Source: Gammaproteobacteria bacterium (GTDB taxonomy: Bacteria > Pseudomonadota > Gammaproteobacteria > UBA6429 > Thiohalophilaceae). From it: 27,850 nucleotides of DNA. The notes beneath the pieces are model-generated. The model was not told the origin of the DNA. It did no database searches and worked only from the letters and a program-made list of their open reading frames with translations. The translations under genes and the position numbers were made by a program. Shown piece by piece: positions 8,222 to 16,536 of the stretch (the stretch's first letter is position 1; every line of letters begins with the position of its first letter). The stretch lies in NCBI GenBank assembly GCA_003233255.1, contig QILH01000034.1, forward strand, positions 1-27,850. Reading direction: 5' to 3'.

Positions 8222-9190
8222 ATGTACACCACCATATTAAAAGAGCAAGACGGCCAGGCGATGACGGAATTTTCGATCACCGCGATGTTTTTGCTGGTGC
8301 CGTTATTTCTAATTATTCCTTTAGTGGGTAAATACATCGATATCCGTCACAGCACGGTACAAACCGCGCGCACCATGGCCTGGGAACGCACCGTCTGGTT
8401 TGAACAGCAAAACTGGCCACGCGATGCCGGACGTGCCCAATATCGATCCGAAAACGACATTGAACAAGTCGCAATAAATCGTAATCTGGCGAATACGGAG
8501 GTAGCATTTCTTTCATCTGACTGGCGTACCACCATCGATACGAATGTTCTCAATCTTCACTGGCGGGATCACGGTAATAATCCGTTACTGTCGGCCGAAT
8601 CAAGCCGAGCCGGTATCGATCTACAATCGCAAAAGCGTACCAGTCAGGTCGCCAGCTCTTATTATATTCTCGATGGTATTCAGCAGGTTGAAGACGGCAT
8701 CAATGCCGTTATTGATCGGGGTGAGTCCGTAATGAACAGTACCGCTGGCGTGCTCGGACTATCGTTGCCGAATGTTGGCGATGTTGATATTTTCAGTAAG
8801 TTCAACAACGAAGCCTACTATACACCTGAAGCCAGAATCCCGGTGAACAACATTTCTAACCTGGCCCGCTTTGGGGGCAGCATTTCACCTTTAGCGAACA
8901 TAAATCTGGTGATGCAGGGTAATGCCGCGCTGATTACCGATGGTTGGAGCGCAAGAAACAATGAACAGTTCATCGCCTGGAGTGAAGACTTTTTACCAAC
9001 CAATCAATTAAAGCCTGTATTTGATCCGATCCAACGCGCGGTCTATTCCATTCAGGATCCCCTTTTTGGAATTCGCATCGCACCCCGTACCGGCCCGGGC
9101 ATTCTACAATTTGGCGAAGTGAATACCAGCGCAGTCCCCGCTAGCAGTGTCGAGCCGGATTGTCCCGGAGGCTTGTGCAGTTATGAATAA
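8222..9190 (+). CDS. TadE-like minor pseudopilin
   Basis: This 322-residue protein has GQAMTEFSITAMFLLVPLFL near its start (GQ at residues 11-12), with a glutamate at +5 and a single membrane helix, as in TadE-family minor pilins. The helix leads into YIDIRHSTVQTARTMAWERT, the usual TadE helix extension. The rest is predicted to lie outside the membrane and has no domain that I recognise. It starts three bases after the TadG-like gene and overlaps the next gene by eight bases, which points to translational coupling. In Tad systems, TadE and TadF/G act as minor pilins in assembly. Confidence 0.8.
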   Translation: MYTTILKEQDGQAMTEFSITAMFLLVPLFLIIPLVGKYIDIRHSTVQTARTMAWERTVWFEQQNWPRDAGRAQYRSENDIEQVAINRNLANTEVAFLSSDWRTTIDTNVLNLHWRDHGNNPLLSAESSRAGIDLQSQKRTSQVASSYYILDGIQQVEDGINAVIDRGESVMNSTAGVLGLSLPNVGDVDIFSKFNNEAYYTPEARIPVNNISNLARFGGSISPLANINLVMQGNAALITDGWSARNNEQFIAWSEDFLPTNQLKPVFDPIQRAVYSIQDPLFGIRIAPRTGPGILQFGEVNTSAVPASSVEPDCPGGLCSYE

Positions 9191-9866
9191 ATTTTTTCAA
9201 TTCCTTTTTGCTGCGGCACTGCTTTGCGTTCAATCTATGGCAATAGCCGGTTGGCCGAATGTACCTGAACCTCCGAGGGCAAGCCTGACCCCGTTTGCAG
9301 GCAATGTAAATTACAACGGCCTGAATATGCGCAGCTGGATGTTTAAATCCGCCAGTTCGGTCGAACAAGTTCTGGAATATTATCGAAACAAATGGGTCGA
9401 CCAACAGATAGTTGAAAACCGTTATGCACAATGGCAGCAGATCAGTAATAAAAAAGGTAAATATTTTATTACCATCCAGGTTCAGGATGGCCCGATCAAG
9501 GGCTCTATCGGACGAATAAATATTTTAGAACTGGATGCCAATGCCAATACAACAAAACTCGCGCATGACGTGCCCATGTTATCTAGCTCTGAGGTCTTAA
9601 ACGATATTAAGTCTACTGACAAACTCTATGCGGCACGCACTGTTGCGCTGATAAACAGCTTTTCCTTATCCAGCAATGTTCAGTTTTATAGCGATCATTA
9701 TCGAGCAAACGGCTGGGGGTTAGTACAAAATAATCCAGTGGAAGGCAAAGCCCACCTGCTGATTTTTAAAAAATCATCTCATGAAGTTACGATCATGATC
9801 AACAGCAAACAAAATGAAACGGCGGTATTTATTAATCAGACGAATGTCCGCGGGTGGTTAAATTGA
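9183..9866 (+). CDS. Secreted protein of unknown function with two similar halves
   Basis: The chosen start is the ATG at 9183, because it gives a clean signal peptide (MNKFFQFLFAAALLCVQSMA, cut near AIA-GW). An ATG at 9147 in the same frame would put 12 polar residues in front of it. The mature protein of about 205 residues appears to contain two copies of one fold. VEQVLEYYRNKW (about residue 60) and VQFYSDHYRANGW (about residue 165) share a helix pattern with aromatic residues and tryptophan, each followed by beta-rich sequence. It is probably periplasmic or outer-membrane-associated and is wedged between pseudopilin genes, so a pilus-related role is likely. No catalytic motif is seen and I do not know a named family. 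Confidence 0.75.
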   Translation: MNKFFQFLFAAALLCVQSMAIAGWPNVPEPPRASLTPFAGNVNYNGLNMRSWMFKSASSVEQVLEYYRNKWVDQQIVENRYAQWQQISNKKGKYFITIQVQDGPIKGSIGRINILELDANANTTKLAHDVPMLSSSEVLNDIKSTDKLYAARTVALINSFSLSSNVQFYSDHYRANGWGLVQNNPVEGKAHLLIFKKSSHEVTIMINSKQNETAVFINQTNVRGWLN

Positions 9867-10087
9867 TGATGCTAAACCGCTTCCGTAAACGACATAAGGG
9901 CCAGGCCAACACGGAATATATTGTCGTAGTCGGAGCATTGGTTGCAGCCCTGATCGTAGATGTACCGGGAACCGATCGTTCCGCGATAGAACATCTTAGC
10001 GATGTTATGAAAAGAAACTACACGGGATACTCTTATGCCATCTCGATTTCCGAGTTACCCGATAGAAATGAAGAAAATGACAACTAA
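9866..10087 (+). CDS. Second Flp-like prepilin
   Basis: The ATG at 9866 overlaps the upstream stop (TGATG), the usual coupled start. A GTG at 9854 is an alternative that adds four residues. The 73-residue product has a very basic leader (RFRKRHK) followed by GQANTEYIVVVGALVAALIV, so it keeps the Flp signature with glutamate at +5 and tyrosine at +6. The hydrophobic stretch is interrupted early (VDVPGTD), and the acidic mature tail (about 40 residues) differs from the first pilin at 5881-6132. It is likely a minor Flp pilin or pseudopilin rather than the main fibre subunit. Confidence 0.75.
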   Translation: MMLNRFRKRHKGQANTEYIVVVGALVAALIVDVPGTDRSAIEHLSDVMKRNYTGYSYAISISELPDRNEENDN

Positions 10088-10120
10088 ACGAATTAACGAA
10101 AAGAAACAGGTAGACGAATT

Positions 10121-11371
10121 ATGAGTATAACAAACAAAGCGGGCTCATTGATTGGCGTAATAAAAGCAAACAAACCTTTACGCCTGCTGTTGATCGCCAT
10201 TGGCCTGGCCGTACTGGCGGCCTTTCTTGCCATGAAATATCTTGAATTGCGTGAAGAACAACTCAGGAATGCCTATTTGCGTTCGGATGAACAGACTATC
10301 AAGGTCATTGTTCCCAAACAAAACCTGCCCGCAGGCAGCATCATTAGTGGCAATAGCGTTGCCGCCAGGGAGGTTCCTGCCATGTATGTACACCAGACGG
10401 CGATTCGTCCTTCTGATTTCAACCAGATTAAAGGCCGACGCATCATTACTGCCGTTAAAAAAGGCACGCCCTTACTCTGGGATCATGTGGCTGGCAGCAA
10501 ACGTAATGATTTTTCTGACGTGCTTGGCGAAGGCCGTCGTGCGATTACCGTACAGGTTGATCAAATAAATTCTTTTAATGGCATGATCGAACCCGGTAAC
10601 GAGATTGATCTGTATGTCACCATGCCCGCAAAATATGTTGGCGGAAAAGACGACGATGCGATCTTCCCGATTATCCAGAAAGTCATGGTACTGGCGACAG
10701 GACGACGGCTGGATCCAAAAACTCAGGCAACAATGAATGTTGCCTACGGCGTCCGCCGGGAACCCAGTTTTAACACCGTTACCATTGACGTTTTGCCCAA
10801 AGAAGCGGCACTGGTATTTGCTGCGCAATCAGCCGGTTCATTAAGTGCCCTGCTGCGTAATCGCGAAGATATCGGTATCGCAAAATTTGGCCACATGACA
10901 CCCGATCAATTGTTTTCTATCGCACAAAAAATCGCCCAGGAAAAAGCAATAAAGGCTCAGCAGGAACGAGCCCGAGCCAACCCGGCAAAACCATTGCCCG
11001 TCGTTCGTGATAAAGACGGCAACATAATAGGTATCGATGATGGCAACGGTAACCTGATCGATCCCAACACCGGCGAGATCATTGCTAAAAAGAATCCTGA
11101 TGGTAGTTATTCCACAGCAGACGGAATGAATCTTGGTAAAGCTTCGGCAACCCCCATGAGTAAGGAAGAAAAACAACAGATTGGTTTAACCGAGGAACGA
11201 CTCAAAGAGCTTGGGCTACCACCATCACCGGACTCGACGACGCCAGGCACTGGAGCGGGCGAGTTAGCAGATGACTATACAATACAGGTACAAACCTGGT
11301 TGGTAGAGTATTTATCCGGCGGCAACAGCAAAAATGGTGTCGCTATCGTACAAAAAGTTCCAGTGCAGTAA
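10121..11371 (+). CDS. cpaB: Flp pilus assembly protein CpaB/RcpC
   Basis: The 416-residue protein has an N-terminal membrane segment (about 20-37) and a SAF domain (about 59-125: KVIVPKQNLPAGSIIS, REVPAMYV, IKGRRIITAVKKGTPLLWDHV). The RcpC/CpaB domain follows (about 138-250, with AITVQVDQINSFNGMIEPGN). CpaB works in the periplasm with the secretin of the Tad machine. After residue 285 there is an unusual extension of about 100 residues with repeated Asp/Asn/Gly turns (DKDGN, DDGNGN, DPNTGE, NPDGS). A short beta-like end follows (YTIQVQTWLVEYLSG). It lies 33 bases after the second pilin and 29 bases before the secretin gene. Confidence 0.9.
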   Translation: MSITNKAGSLIGVIKANKPLRLLLIAIGLAVLAAFLAMKYLELREEQLRNAYLRSDEQTIKVIVPKQNLPAGSIISGNSVAAREVPAMYVHQTAIRPSDFNQIKGRRIITAVKKGTPLLWDHVAGSKRNDFSDVLGEGRRAITVQVDQINSFNGMIEPGNEIDLYVTMPAKYVGGKDDDAIFPIIQKVMVLATGRRLDPKTQATMNVAYGVRREPSFNTVTIDVLPKEAALVFAAQSAGSLSALLRNREDIGIAKFGHMTPDQLFSIAQKIAQEKAIKAQQERARANPAKPLPVVRDKDGNIIGIDDGNGNLIDPNTGEIIAKKNPDGSYSTADGMNLGKASATPMSKEEKQQIGLTEERLKELGLPPSPDSTTPGTGAGELADDYTIQVQTWLVEYLSGGNSKNGVAIVQKVPVQ

Positions 11372-11400
11372 GCGCTGTATAACCGGACTGGAGAAAAACA

Positions 11401-12753
11401 ATGATCCCTCAAACTATAACAAAGAGAAAAACCATGCTGCGACTTAGCTGGATGGTCATGTTCCTGCTTAGCTCGTCGTTAAGTTGGGCCGCACCAAAGA
11501 GCCAGACACTTAACTTATATATCGGTTCTGTGAAGGTAATGAAGATTCCAAATATAGAACGGGTCGCGGTGGGAAATAGCAAGCTGCTGTCGACTTCACT
11601 TACCACAAAAGGACAATTGATTATTTTACCGGAAAAATACGGTGAAACTACGATCCATATCTGGGGGAAACCCGGCTGGGAACGAAAATTACGGGTCAAG
11701 ATATCTAAAAACAATCCAACGTCAGCCGTCTCTGAAATCAGGTCATTATTACAGGATTCCGTCAATCTGAATGTTCGCGCGGTCGGTGGGCGCCCGGTCA
11801 TTGATGGTCTGGCTAGCGTGGCCGATAAAAGTCGTCTGGATATCATCAAGAAAATCTACCCTGATGCCATCATCATGGCCCGCCCTTCTAATGTAACGCG
11901 CGAAAAGATGATCCATATGAAAGTTCAAATCACCGAATTCTCAACCAGCGCACTTGAAGAACTCGGGATTGACTGGCGAACCTCAATTAATGGGCCCGCC
12001 TTAGGTTTTGCCGGCAATAGAAAAGAAAATCCCGTGTTTAGAGTCGATGGCAGCAGTGACGATGCACCGGGGTATGCCGCCAGCCTGCCGGTTCAGTTCA
12101 ATGGTTCAACATTTGGATTTTTTGGTATTGCAACTGAAATTACCTCACGCATAAACTTTCTGGTCGCAAACGGGGATGCCTTAACCCTGGCCTCACCCAA
12201 TCTCACCGCACGCAGCGGGGGTGAAGCTGAGTTCTTATCTGGTGGTGAAATTCCAATTGTGAATGAGTTCGCAAATGGATCCAGTGTTGAATATAAAGAA
12301 TATGGCATAAAATTAAAAATCAATCCTTCGGCTGATAATAACGGAAATATAACCGCCCGAGTTGAAACCGAAATAAGCGCCATTGACACCGCAACGAGCG
12401 TTAAAGGAATACCCGGCTTTTTAAGCCGGAAAACATCTGCAGACTTATCCATGAAAGATGGCGAAACTATTGTTATCTCCAAATTAATAAACTCAGACCT
12501 TGGCAAAGATAGCAGCGGTATTAAATACCTGAGCAGTATCCCTATTCTGGGCTCATTATTCAAAAGTAAGAACTTACGCGACAAAAAAACTGAGTTGGTT
12601 ATTTTTGTCACCCCCAGCGTTATCACGGCTGACTCGGCTATTAATAAAGAATCATTAGCTGCACACGAACATTTAATAAATCGATTCAAGCAAGCCACTG
12701 ATTATAAAAGCTGGGCGGATGAGGATTCACCTAACGGCGACTTACTGGATTAA
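11401..12753 (+). CDS. rcpA: Tad/Flp pilus secretin CpaC/RcpA
   Basis: This 450-residue protein has a signal peptide ending at SWA-AP (residues 28-32). It then has the pilus-assembly N-terminal domain (about 33-101, LNLYIGSVKVMKI), a BON-like segment (about 106-162) and the secretin domain (about 245-408, including SPNLTARSGGEAEFLSGGEI, VEYKEYGIKLKINP and FLSRKTSADLSMKDGETIVI). It forms the outer-membrane ring through which the pilus passes. The ATG at 11401 has a GGAGAAA ribosome site; a later ATG at 11434 would also leave a signal peptide. No lipobox is present and no RcpB-like pilotin gene is seen nearby. It is followed directly by the ATPase gene. Confidence 0.93.
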   Translation: MIPQTITKRKTMLRLSWMVMFLLSSSLSWAAPKSQTLNLYIGSVKVMKIPNIERVAVGNSKLLSTSLTTKGQLIILPEKYGETTIHIWGKPGWERKLRVKISKNNPTSAVSEIRSLLQDSVNLNVRAVGGRPVIDGLASVADKSRLDIIKKIYPDAIIMARPSNVTREKMIHMKVQITEFSTSALEELGIDWRTSINGPALGFAGNRKENPVFRVDGSSDDAPGYAASLPVQFNGSTFGFFGIATEITSRINFLVANGDALTLASPNLTARSGGEAEFLSGGEIPIVNEFANGSSVEYKEYGIKLKINPSADNNGNITARVETEISAIDTATSVKGIPGFLSRKTSADLSMKDGETIVISKLINSDLGKDSSGIKYLSSIPILGSLFKSKNLRDKKTELVIFVTPSVITADSAINKESLAAHEHLINRFKQATDYKSWADEDSPNGDLLD

Positions 12754-12758
12754 CCCCT

Positions 12759-14408
12759 ATGTTTGATATTATTGTTGAAACGAATAAAGGAACGCCCGTC
12801 AATAATCTACGGTGTGTATTAAATCGTTGTACGATTGGTAAAGGTCGTGACAACCTTGTGCAACTACGTGGCTGGAGTATTGGCAATATTCATACAGAAA
12901 TCACCCAGACTGCAGACGGTTTATTTGTCGAACATAAAAACGACAGTGGCCATACCCTGGTCAATAACAACAAACTCCAAGCTAAACATGGCCCGCTGAC
13001 AGAAGATGATGTTATTGAAGTTGGAAATTATCATATCCGGCTTGACGCTTCAAAATATGCAGAACATGAAGAAACTAAACGTAAAATGCAAAGCAAGGAC
13101 ATCCTGAATACACAGGAAATAAGGAATGTTAAAAGTATTTTTCGTGACGAGTTATTACTATGGCGTAAACATGTGCATCAGGAATTGCTGAACAATATGG
13201 ACCTGAAACGGACTGATGTCGGCAATATGAGTGAAAAGCAATTACGCGAAAACGTACAGGCGATGATCCAGGAAATACTGGATAGTCTTGGCGATGAGCT
13301 ACCAGAACATATCAATCGCGAAACATTGGCTAAAGATGTCCTCAATGAAACCGTAGGACTGGGGCCGTTAGAAGATATTCTGGCTGATGAGACCATTACT
13401 GAAGTCATGGTGAATTGTTTTGATGACATTTATATAGAACGCGACGGAAAACTGCAATCTACCGATGTCATATACTCCGATCATGATGCGGTGATGGCCA
13501 CCATTGAACGCATCATCTCACCACTGGGTCGTCGCATAGACGAAAGTTCCCCGATGGTAGATGCCCGCCTGAAAGACGGTTCACGCGTAAACGCAATTAT
13601 TCCGCCATTGGCATTACGCGGCCCTTGCATTACGATTCGAAAATTTTCTAAAAAGAAATTATCCGCTAAAGATATTGTTTCGTTTGGCGCAATCAGTATG
13701 GAGATGATGGACTTTTTAAAAATCACCGTTGAGAGCAAGCAAAACATTATTATTTCTGGCGGTACGGGTTCGGGTAAAACAACCCTGTTAAATGTTTTGT
13801 CTAACTACATCCCCAAAGGTGAACGCGTTATCACCGTAGAAGATGCCGCTGAATTAAAACTTCAACAACCTCACCTGGTCTCGCTGGAATCGCGCCCTCC
13901 TAATATAGAAGGTAAAGGACAAATCACCATACGGGATCTGGTACGTAACTGTTTGCGTATGCGCCCAGATCGAATTGTCGTCGGTGAGTGTCGTGGTGCC
14001 GAAGCACTGGATATGCTGCAGGCAATGAACACCGGCCACGAAGGATCATTAACAACCGCGCACGCCAATACGCCGCGAGATATGTTGTCGAGACTGGAGG
14101 TCATGGTACTGATGGCAGGAATGGAATTGCCTATTCAGGCTATTCGAGAGCAAATTTCATCAGCTATCGATATCGTTGTACAACAAAGTCGTTTTCCAGA
14201 TGGTAGCAGAAAGATTACTCATATCAGCGAGATCACGGGCATGGAAAGCGGCACGATCCAGATGCACGATATCTTTCGTTTTAAACAAGATGGCTTCGAT
14301 GATGATGGACGCGTGACGGGTAATTTCATTCCAACCGGCCAGGTGCCGGAATTTTACGAACAATTACGTGCGCGCGGCCTGCAGGTTGATATGAACATCT
14401 TCAATTAG
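12759..14408 (+). CDS. tadA: FHA-TadA/CpaF fusion, pilus motor ATPase
   Basis: The 549-residue protein combines an N-terminal FHA domain (about 1-97) with a CpaF/TadA secretion ATPase (about 120-545). ATPase landmarks are Walker A GGTGSGKT (334-341), the VEDAAEL acidic region near 360, Walker B RIVVGE (405-410) and the His box GHEGSLTTAHA (426-436), all intact. It should power pilus assembly at the inner membrane with TadB and TadC. In the FHA part the usual IGR is IGK (26-28), the usual Ser of SRxH is Gly (GNIH, 42-45), and the NG after the last turn is replaced by GHT (64-66). Canonical phosphothreonine binding is therefore doubtful. No TadZ gene lies between the secretin and this gene, its usual place. 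Confidence 0.95.
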   Translation: MFDIIVETNKGTPVNNLRCVLNRCTIGKGRDNLVQLRGWSIGNIHTEITQTADGLFVEHKNDSGHTLVNNNKLQAKHGPLTEDDVIEVGNYHIRLDASKYAEHEETKRKMQSKDILNTQEIRNVKSIFRDELLLWRKHVHQELLNNMDLKRTDVGNMSEKQLRENVQAMIQEILDSLGDELPEHINRETLAKDVLNETVGLGPLEDILADETITEVMVNCFDDIYIERDGKLQSTDVIYSDHDAVMATIERIISPLGRRIDESSPMVDARLKDGSRVNAIIPPLALRGPCITIRKFSKKKLSAKDIVSFGAISMEMMDFLKITVESKQNIIISGGTGSGKTTLLNVLSNYIPKGERVITVEDAAELKLQQPHLVSLESRPPNIEGKGQITIRDLVRNCLRMRPDRIVVGECRGAEALDMLQAMNTGHEGSLTTAHANTPRDMLSRLEVMVLMAGMELPIQAIREQISSAIDIVVQQSRFPDGSRKITHISEITGMESGTIQMHDIFRFKQDGFDDDGRVTGNFIPTGQVPEFYEQLRARGLQVDMNIFN

Positions 14409-14418
14409 AGATAAATAT

Positions 14419-15279
14419 ATGATCGAATACGGACTCTATTTTACCACTCTTACTCTGATATTTTTAACTTCGGCCATTATTGCCTGGTTATTGATCCAGA
14501 GCCTTGGACGATACTGGCAGGAGTATAAAGACACCTTTACTGAAAGCACATCCACTGGCATGGCCGATATGTTTATGTTCGTCGACCCACAGCGCTTATT
14601 TTTAATCAATATCGGTGGCATTATCCTGGTGCCCCTGCTCACCTGGTTAATCAGCCGCGATGTCATTATGACCGTCAGCGCGGCTATCGGCATGGCTTTA
14701 TTGCCATCGATGATCTACAAAACCTTACGCAAACGGCGCTTAAAAAAATTCGAAGCACAACTGCCGGATGCCTTCATGATGATCTCGGCCAGCCTGCAAG
14801 CCGGAGCCAGCCTGAATATGGCCCTGGAGGGATTAATTAAAGAACAGCCGGCGCCATTAAGTCAGGAATTTGAACTCTTAGTCAGGCAACAACGTATCGG
14901 CGTTGATCTTGAAACGGCCTTAAGTAATATGGAAAAACGTATGCCGTCGGCCGACTTTATCGTCGCAACCTCGGCCATCAAGATCGCACGAGAAGTCGGT
15001 GGCAATCTGATTGAAGTGATGGAAACCCTCGCAGATACCTTACGTCGCAAGGCCGCAATGGAAGGAAAAATCGAAAGTTTAACGGCACAGGGAAAACTTC
15101 AGGGAAAGGTGATGACCGGACTTCCTATCCTGCTAGGTGTTATATTATTCCAAATGGAACCCGAGGCAATGGGTAAGATGTTTACCACCCCGATGGGTTG
15201 GGCAACCCTTGCGGTTATAGTGGTAATGGAATTTCTAGGGTATATGGTCATACGAAAAATCACCAGTATCGACGTTTAA
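14419..15279 (+). CDS. tadB: Tad pilus inner-membrane platform protein TadB
   Basis: The 286-residue protein has membrane segments at about 5-27, 60-78 and 82-100 and a C-terminal pair at about 235-280. Between them lies a type II secretion F-like domain (about 112-230, with LPDAFMMISASLQAGASLNMALEGLI and AREVGGNLIEVMETLADTLR). TadB and TadC form the inner-membrane platform that couples the TadA motor to pilin insertion. It starts 10 bases after the ATPase and precedes TadC by 13 bases, the standard A-B-C order. Its length and domain layout are normal for the family. Confidence 0.93.
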   Translation: MIEYGLYFTTLTLIFLTSAIIAWLLIQSLGRYWQEYKDTFTESTSTGMADMFMFVDPQRLFLINIGGIILVPLLTWLISRDVIMTVSAAIGMALLPSMIYKTLRKRRLKKFEAQLPDAFMMISASLQAGASLNMALEGLIKEQPAPLSQEFELLVRQQRIGVDLETALSNMEKRMPSADFIVATSAIKIAREVGGNLIEVMETLADTLRRKAAMEGKIESLTAQGKLQGKVMTGLPILLGVILFQMEPEAMGKMFTTPMGWATLAVIVVMEFLGYMVIRKITSIDV

Positions 15280-15292
15280 AAAGAAGAATATT

Positions 15293-16174
15293 ATGGATAC
15301 AATTTTTTTATACACCATCAGTTTAACCGTTGGCGGCAGCGTGTTACTGTTGTTCCTCGCTGCTTATATTTTTAATGCCGCCGTTCCCCCAGATGAACGC
15401 GAATATATGGATCCATTACCGTTCTGGCTACGCTTAAGCTGGCCTCTGGTTCGGATTTTTAGTTATTATATTACCAGCAACCTGTCCGTTGAACATCTCA
15501 CCAAAGTCGAAGATAAAATACAAAAGACCGGTATTTCCTATTTGCTAACCGCAGAAGAATTCATTGCTGTGCGTATGGTCAGTGCCTTGTTACAGGCCGC
15601 TGCGGCAGTGATCTTGATGGAGATGTTACAAAAATACAATCTACTGTGGCCTTTAGGCGGTCTGTTATTTGGTTTTTACTTTCCGGAAATCTGGCTAAAA
15701 GACACGCGTGCCCGACGCGAAAAAGAAGTTGTAAAAGCCCTGCCCGTTTATCTGGATTTTATTACCATGGCCGTTGAAGCCGGTCTAAACTTTACCGGTG
15801 CATTAAGTCAGGCCATGCAAAAAGCACCACGCGGGGCCTTGTACAATGAATTTAGTATCGTCATACGCGATATCCGTTCCGGGCTAAGTCGTGCCGATGC
15901 ACTGCAACGCATGGCGGACAGGCTGGGAGTCAAGGATGTCACGACCTTCATCCGCGCGGTTATACAGGCCGAAAGACTCGGCTCCAGCATGAAAAAAGTC
16001 CTGCAAGTGCAATCAGACCAACGTCGCAATGAGCGTTTTCAACGCGCTGAAAAGATGGCCATGGAAGCACCGATTAAACTCGTCGCGCCATTGATAATGT
16101 TTATTTTTCCCGTCACGTTTATCGTCCTGGGTTTTCCTATCGTAATGAAATTTATCAACGAAGGTCTACTGTGA
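15293..16174 (+). CDS. tadC: Tad pilus inner-membrane platform protein TadC
   Basis: The 293-residue protein has an N-terminal membrane segment (about 8-28), a hydrophobic pair around 90-125, the T2SF-like domain (LPVYLDFITMAVEAGLNFTGALSQAM, then FIRAVIQAERLGSSMKKVLQ) and a C-terminal membrane helix (about 262-285). It pairs with TadB in the pilus platform. Its stop codon overlaps the GTG start of the DUF192 gene by four bases (GTGA), so the two are translationally coupled. I see nothing unusual in it. Confidence 0.93.
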   Translation: MDTIFLYTISLTVGGSVLLLFLAAYIFNAAVPPDEREYMDPLPFWLRLSWPLVRIFSYYITSNLSVEHLTKVEDKIQKTGISYLLTAEEFIAVRMVSALLQAAAAVILMEMLQKYNLLWPLGGLLFGFYFPEIWLKDTRARREKEVVKALPVYLDFITMAVEAGLNFTGALSQAMQKAPRGALYNEFSIVIRDIRSGLSRADALQRMADRLGVKDVTTFIRAVIQAERLGSSMKKVLQVQSDQRRNERFQRAEKMAMEAPIKLVAPLIMFIFPVTFIVLGFPIVMKFINEGLL

Positions 16175-16536
16175 AAAATGGAGCTGTCTACGACGCTGAA
16201 ACACAACGGTGTGTGATCGCCGAAGTCTGGAAAACCACCAATGTCTTCGAACGCATGCGAGGTTTATTGGCCAGACCGGCGTTGTTAGCCACGCAAGGGC
16301 TCTGGATCGAGCCCTGCCCCTCGGTGCATACCTTTGGAATGCGTTATCCGATTGATGTAGTTTTTATGGACAATTCTGGAGGGGTAAAAAAAATCGCCCA
16401 TAACCTCAAACCATTACGGCTCTCCTCATGTCATGGCGCCAGAAACACGCTAGAATTAAGCTCAGGGTGTGCCCAAAAAATGGGTATACTTGAAGGCATG
16501 AAATTATATTTTAAAGATACGGAATCAGCAGAATGA
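16171..16536 (+). CDS. DUF192 (UPF0127) family protein
   Basis: This 121-residue protein has the DUF192 pattern RMRGLLARPALLATQGLWIEPCPSVHTFGMRYPIDVVFMD, followed by the RLSSCHGARNTLEL and MGILEGMKL elements. The role of the family is unclear. Members are usually small beta-barrel proteins, sometimes secreted, and recur beside Tad genes. This copy has no signal peptide. The start is a GTG that overlaps the TadC stop, and the end overlaps the TPR lipoprotein start (ATGA). It is therefore a true operon member, not a neighbour by chance. Confidence 0.88.
   Translation: MKNGAVYDAETQRCVIAEVWKTTNVFERMRGLLARPALLATQGLWIEPCPSVHTFGMRYPIDVVFMDNSGGVKKIAHNLKPLRLSSCHGARNTLELSSGCAQKMGILEGMKLYFKDTESAE

Noticed and set aside
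9147..9182. Earlier start for the secreted two-halves protein
   Set aside because: It would place polar residues before a good signal peptide and enlarge the overlap with the TadE-like gene.
12093..12698. 201-residue minus-strand frame
   Set aside because: Fully antisense to the secretin domain; long only because of codon bias in the true gene.
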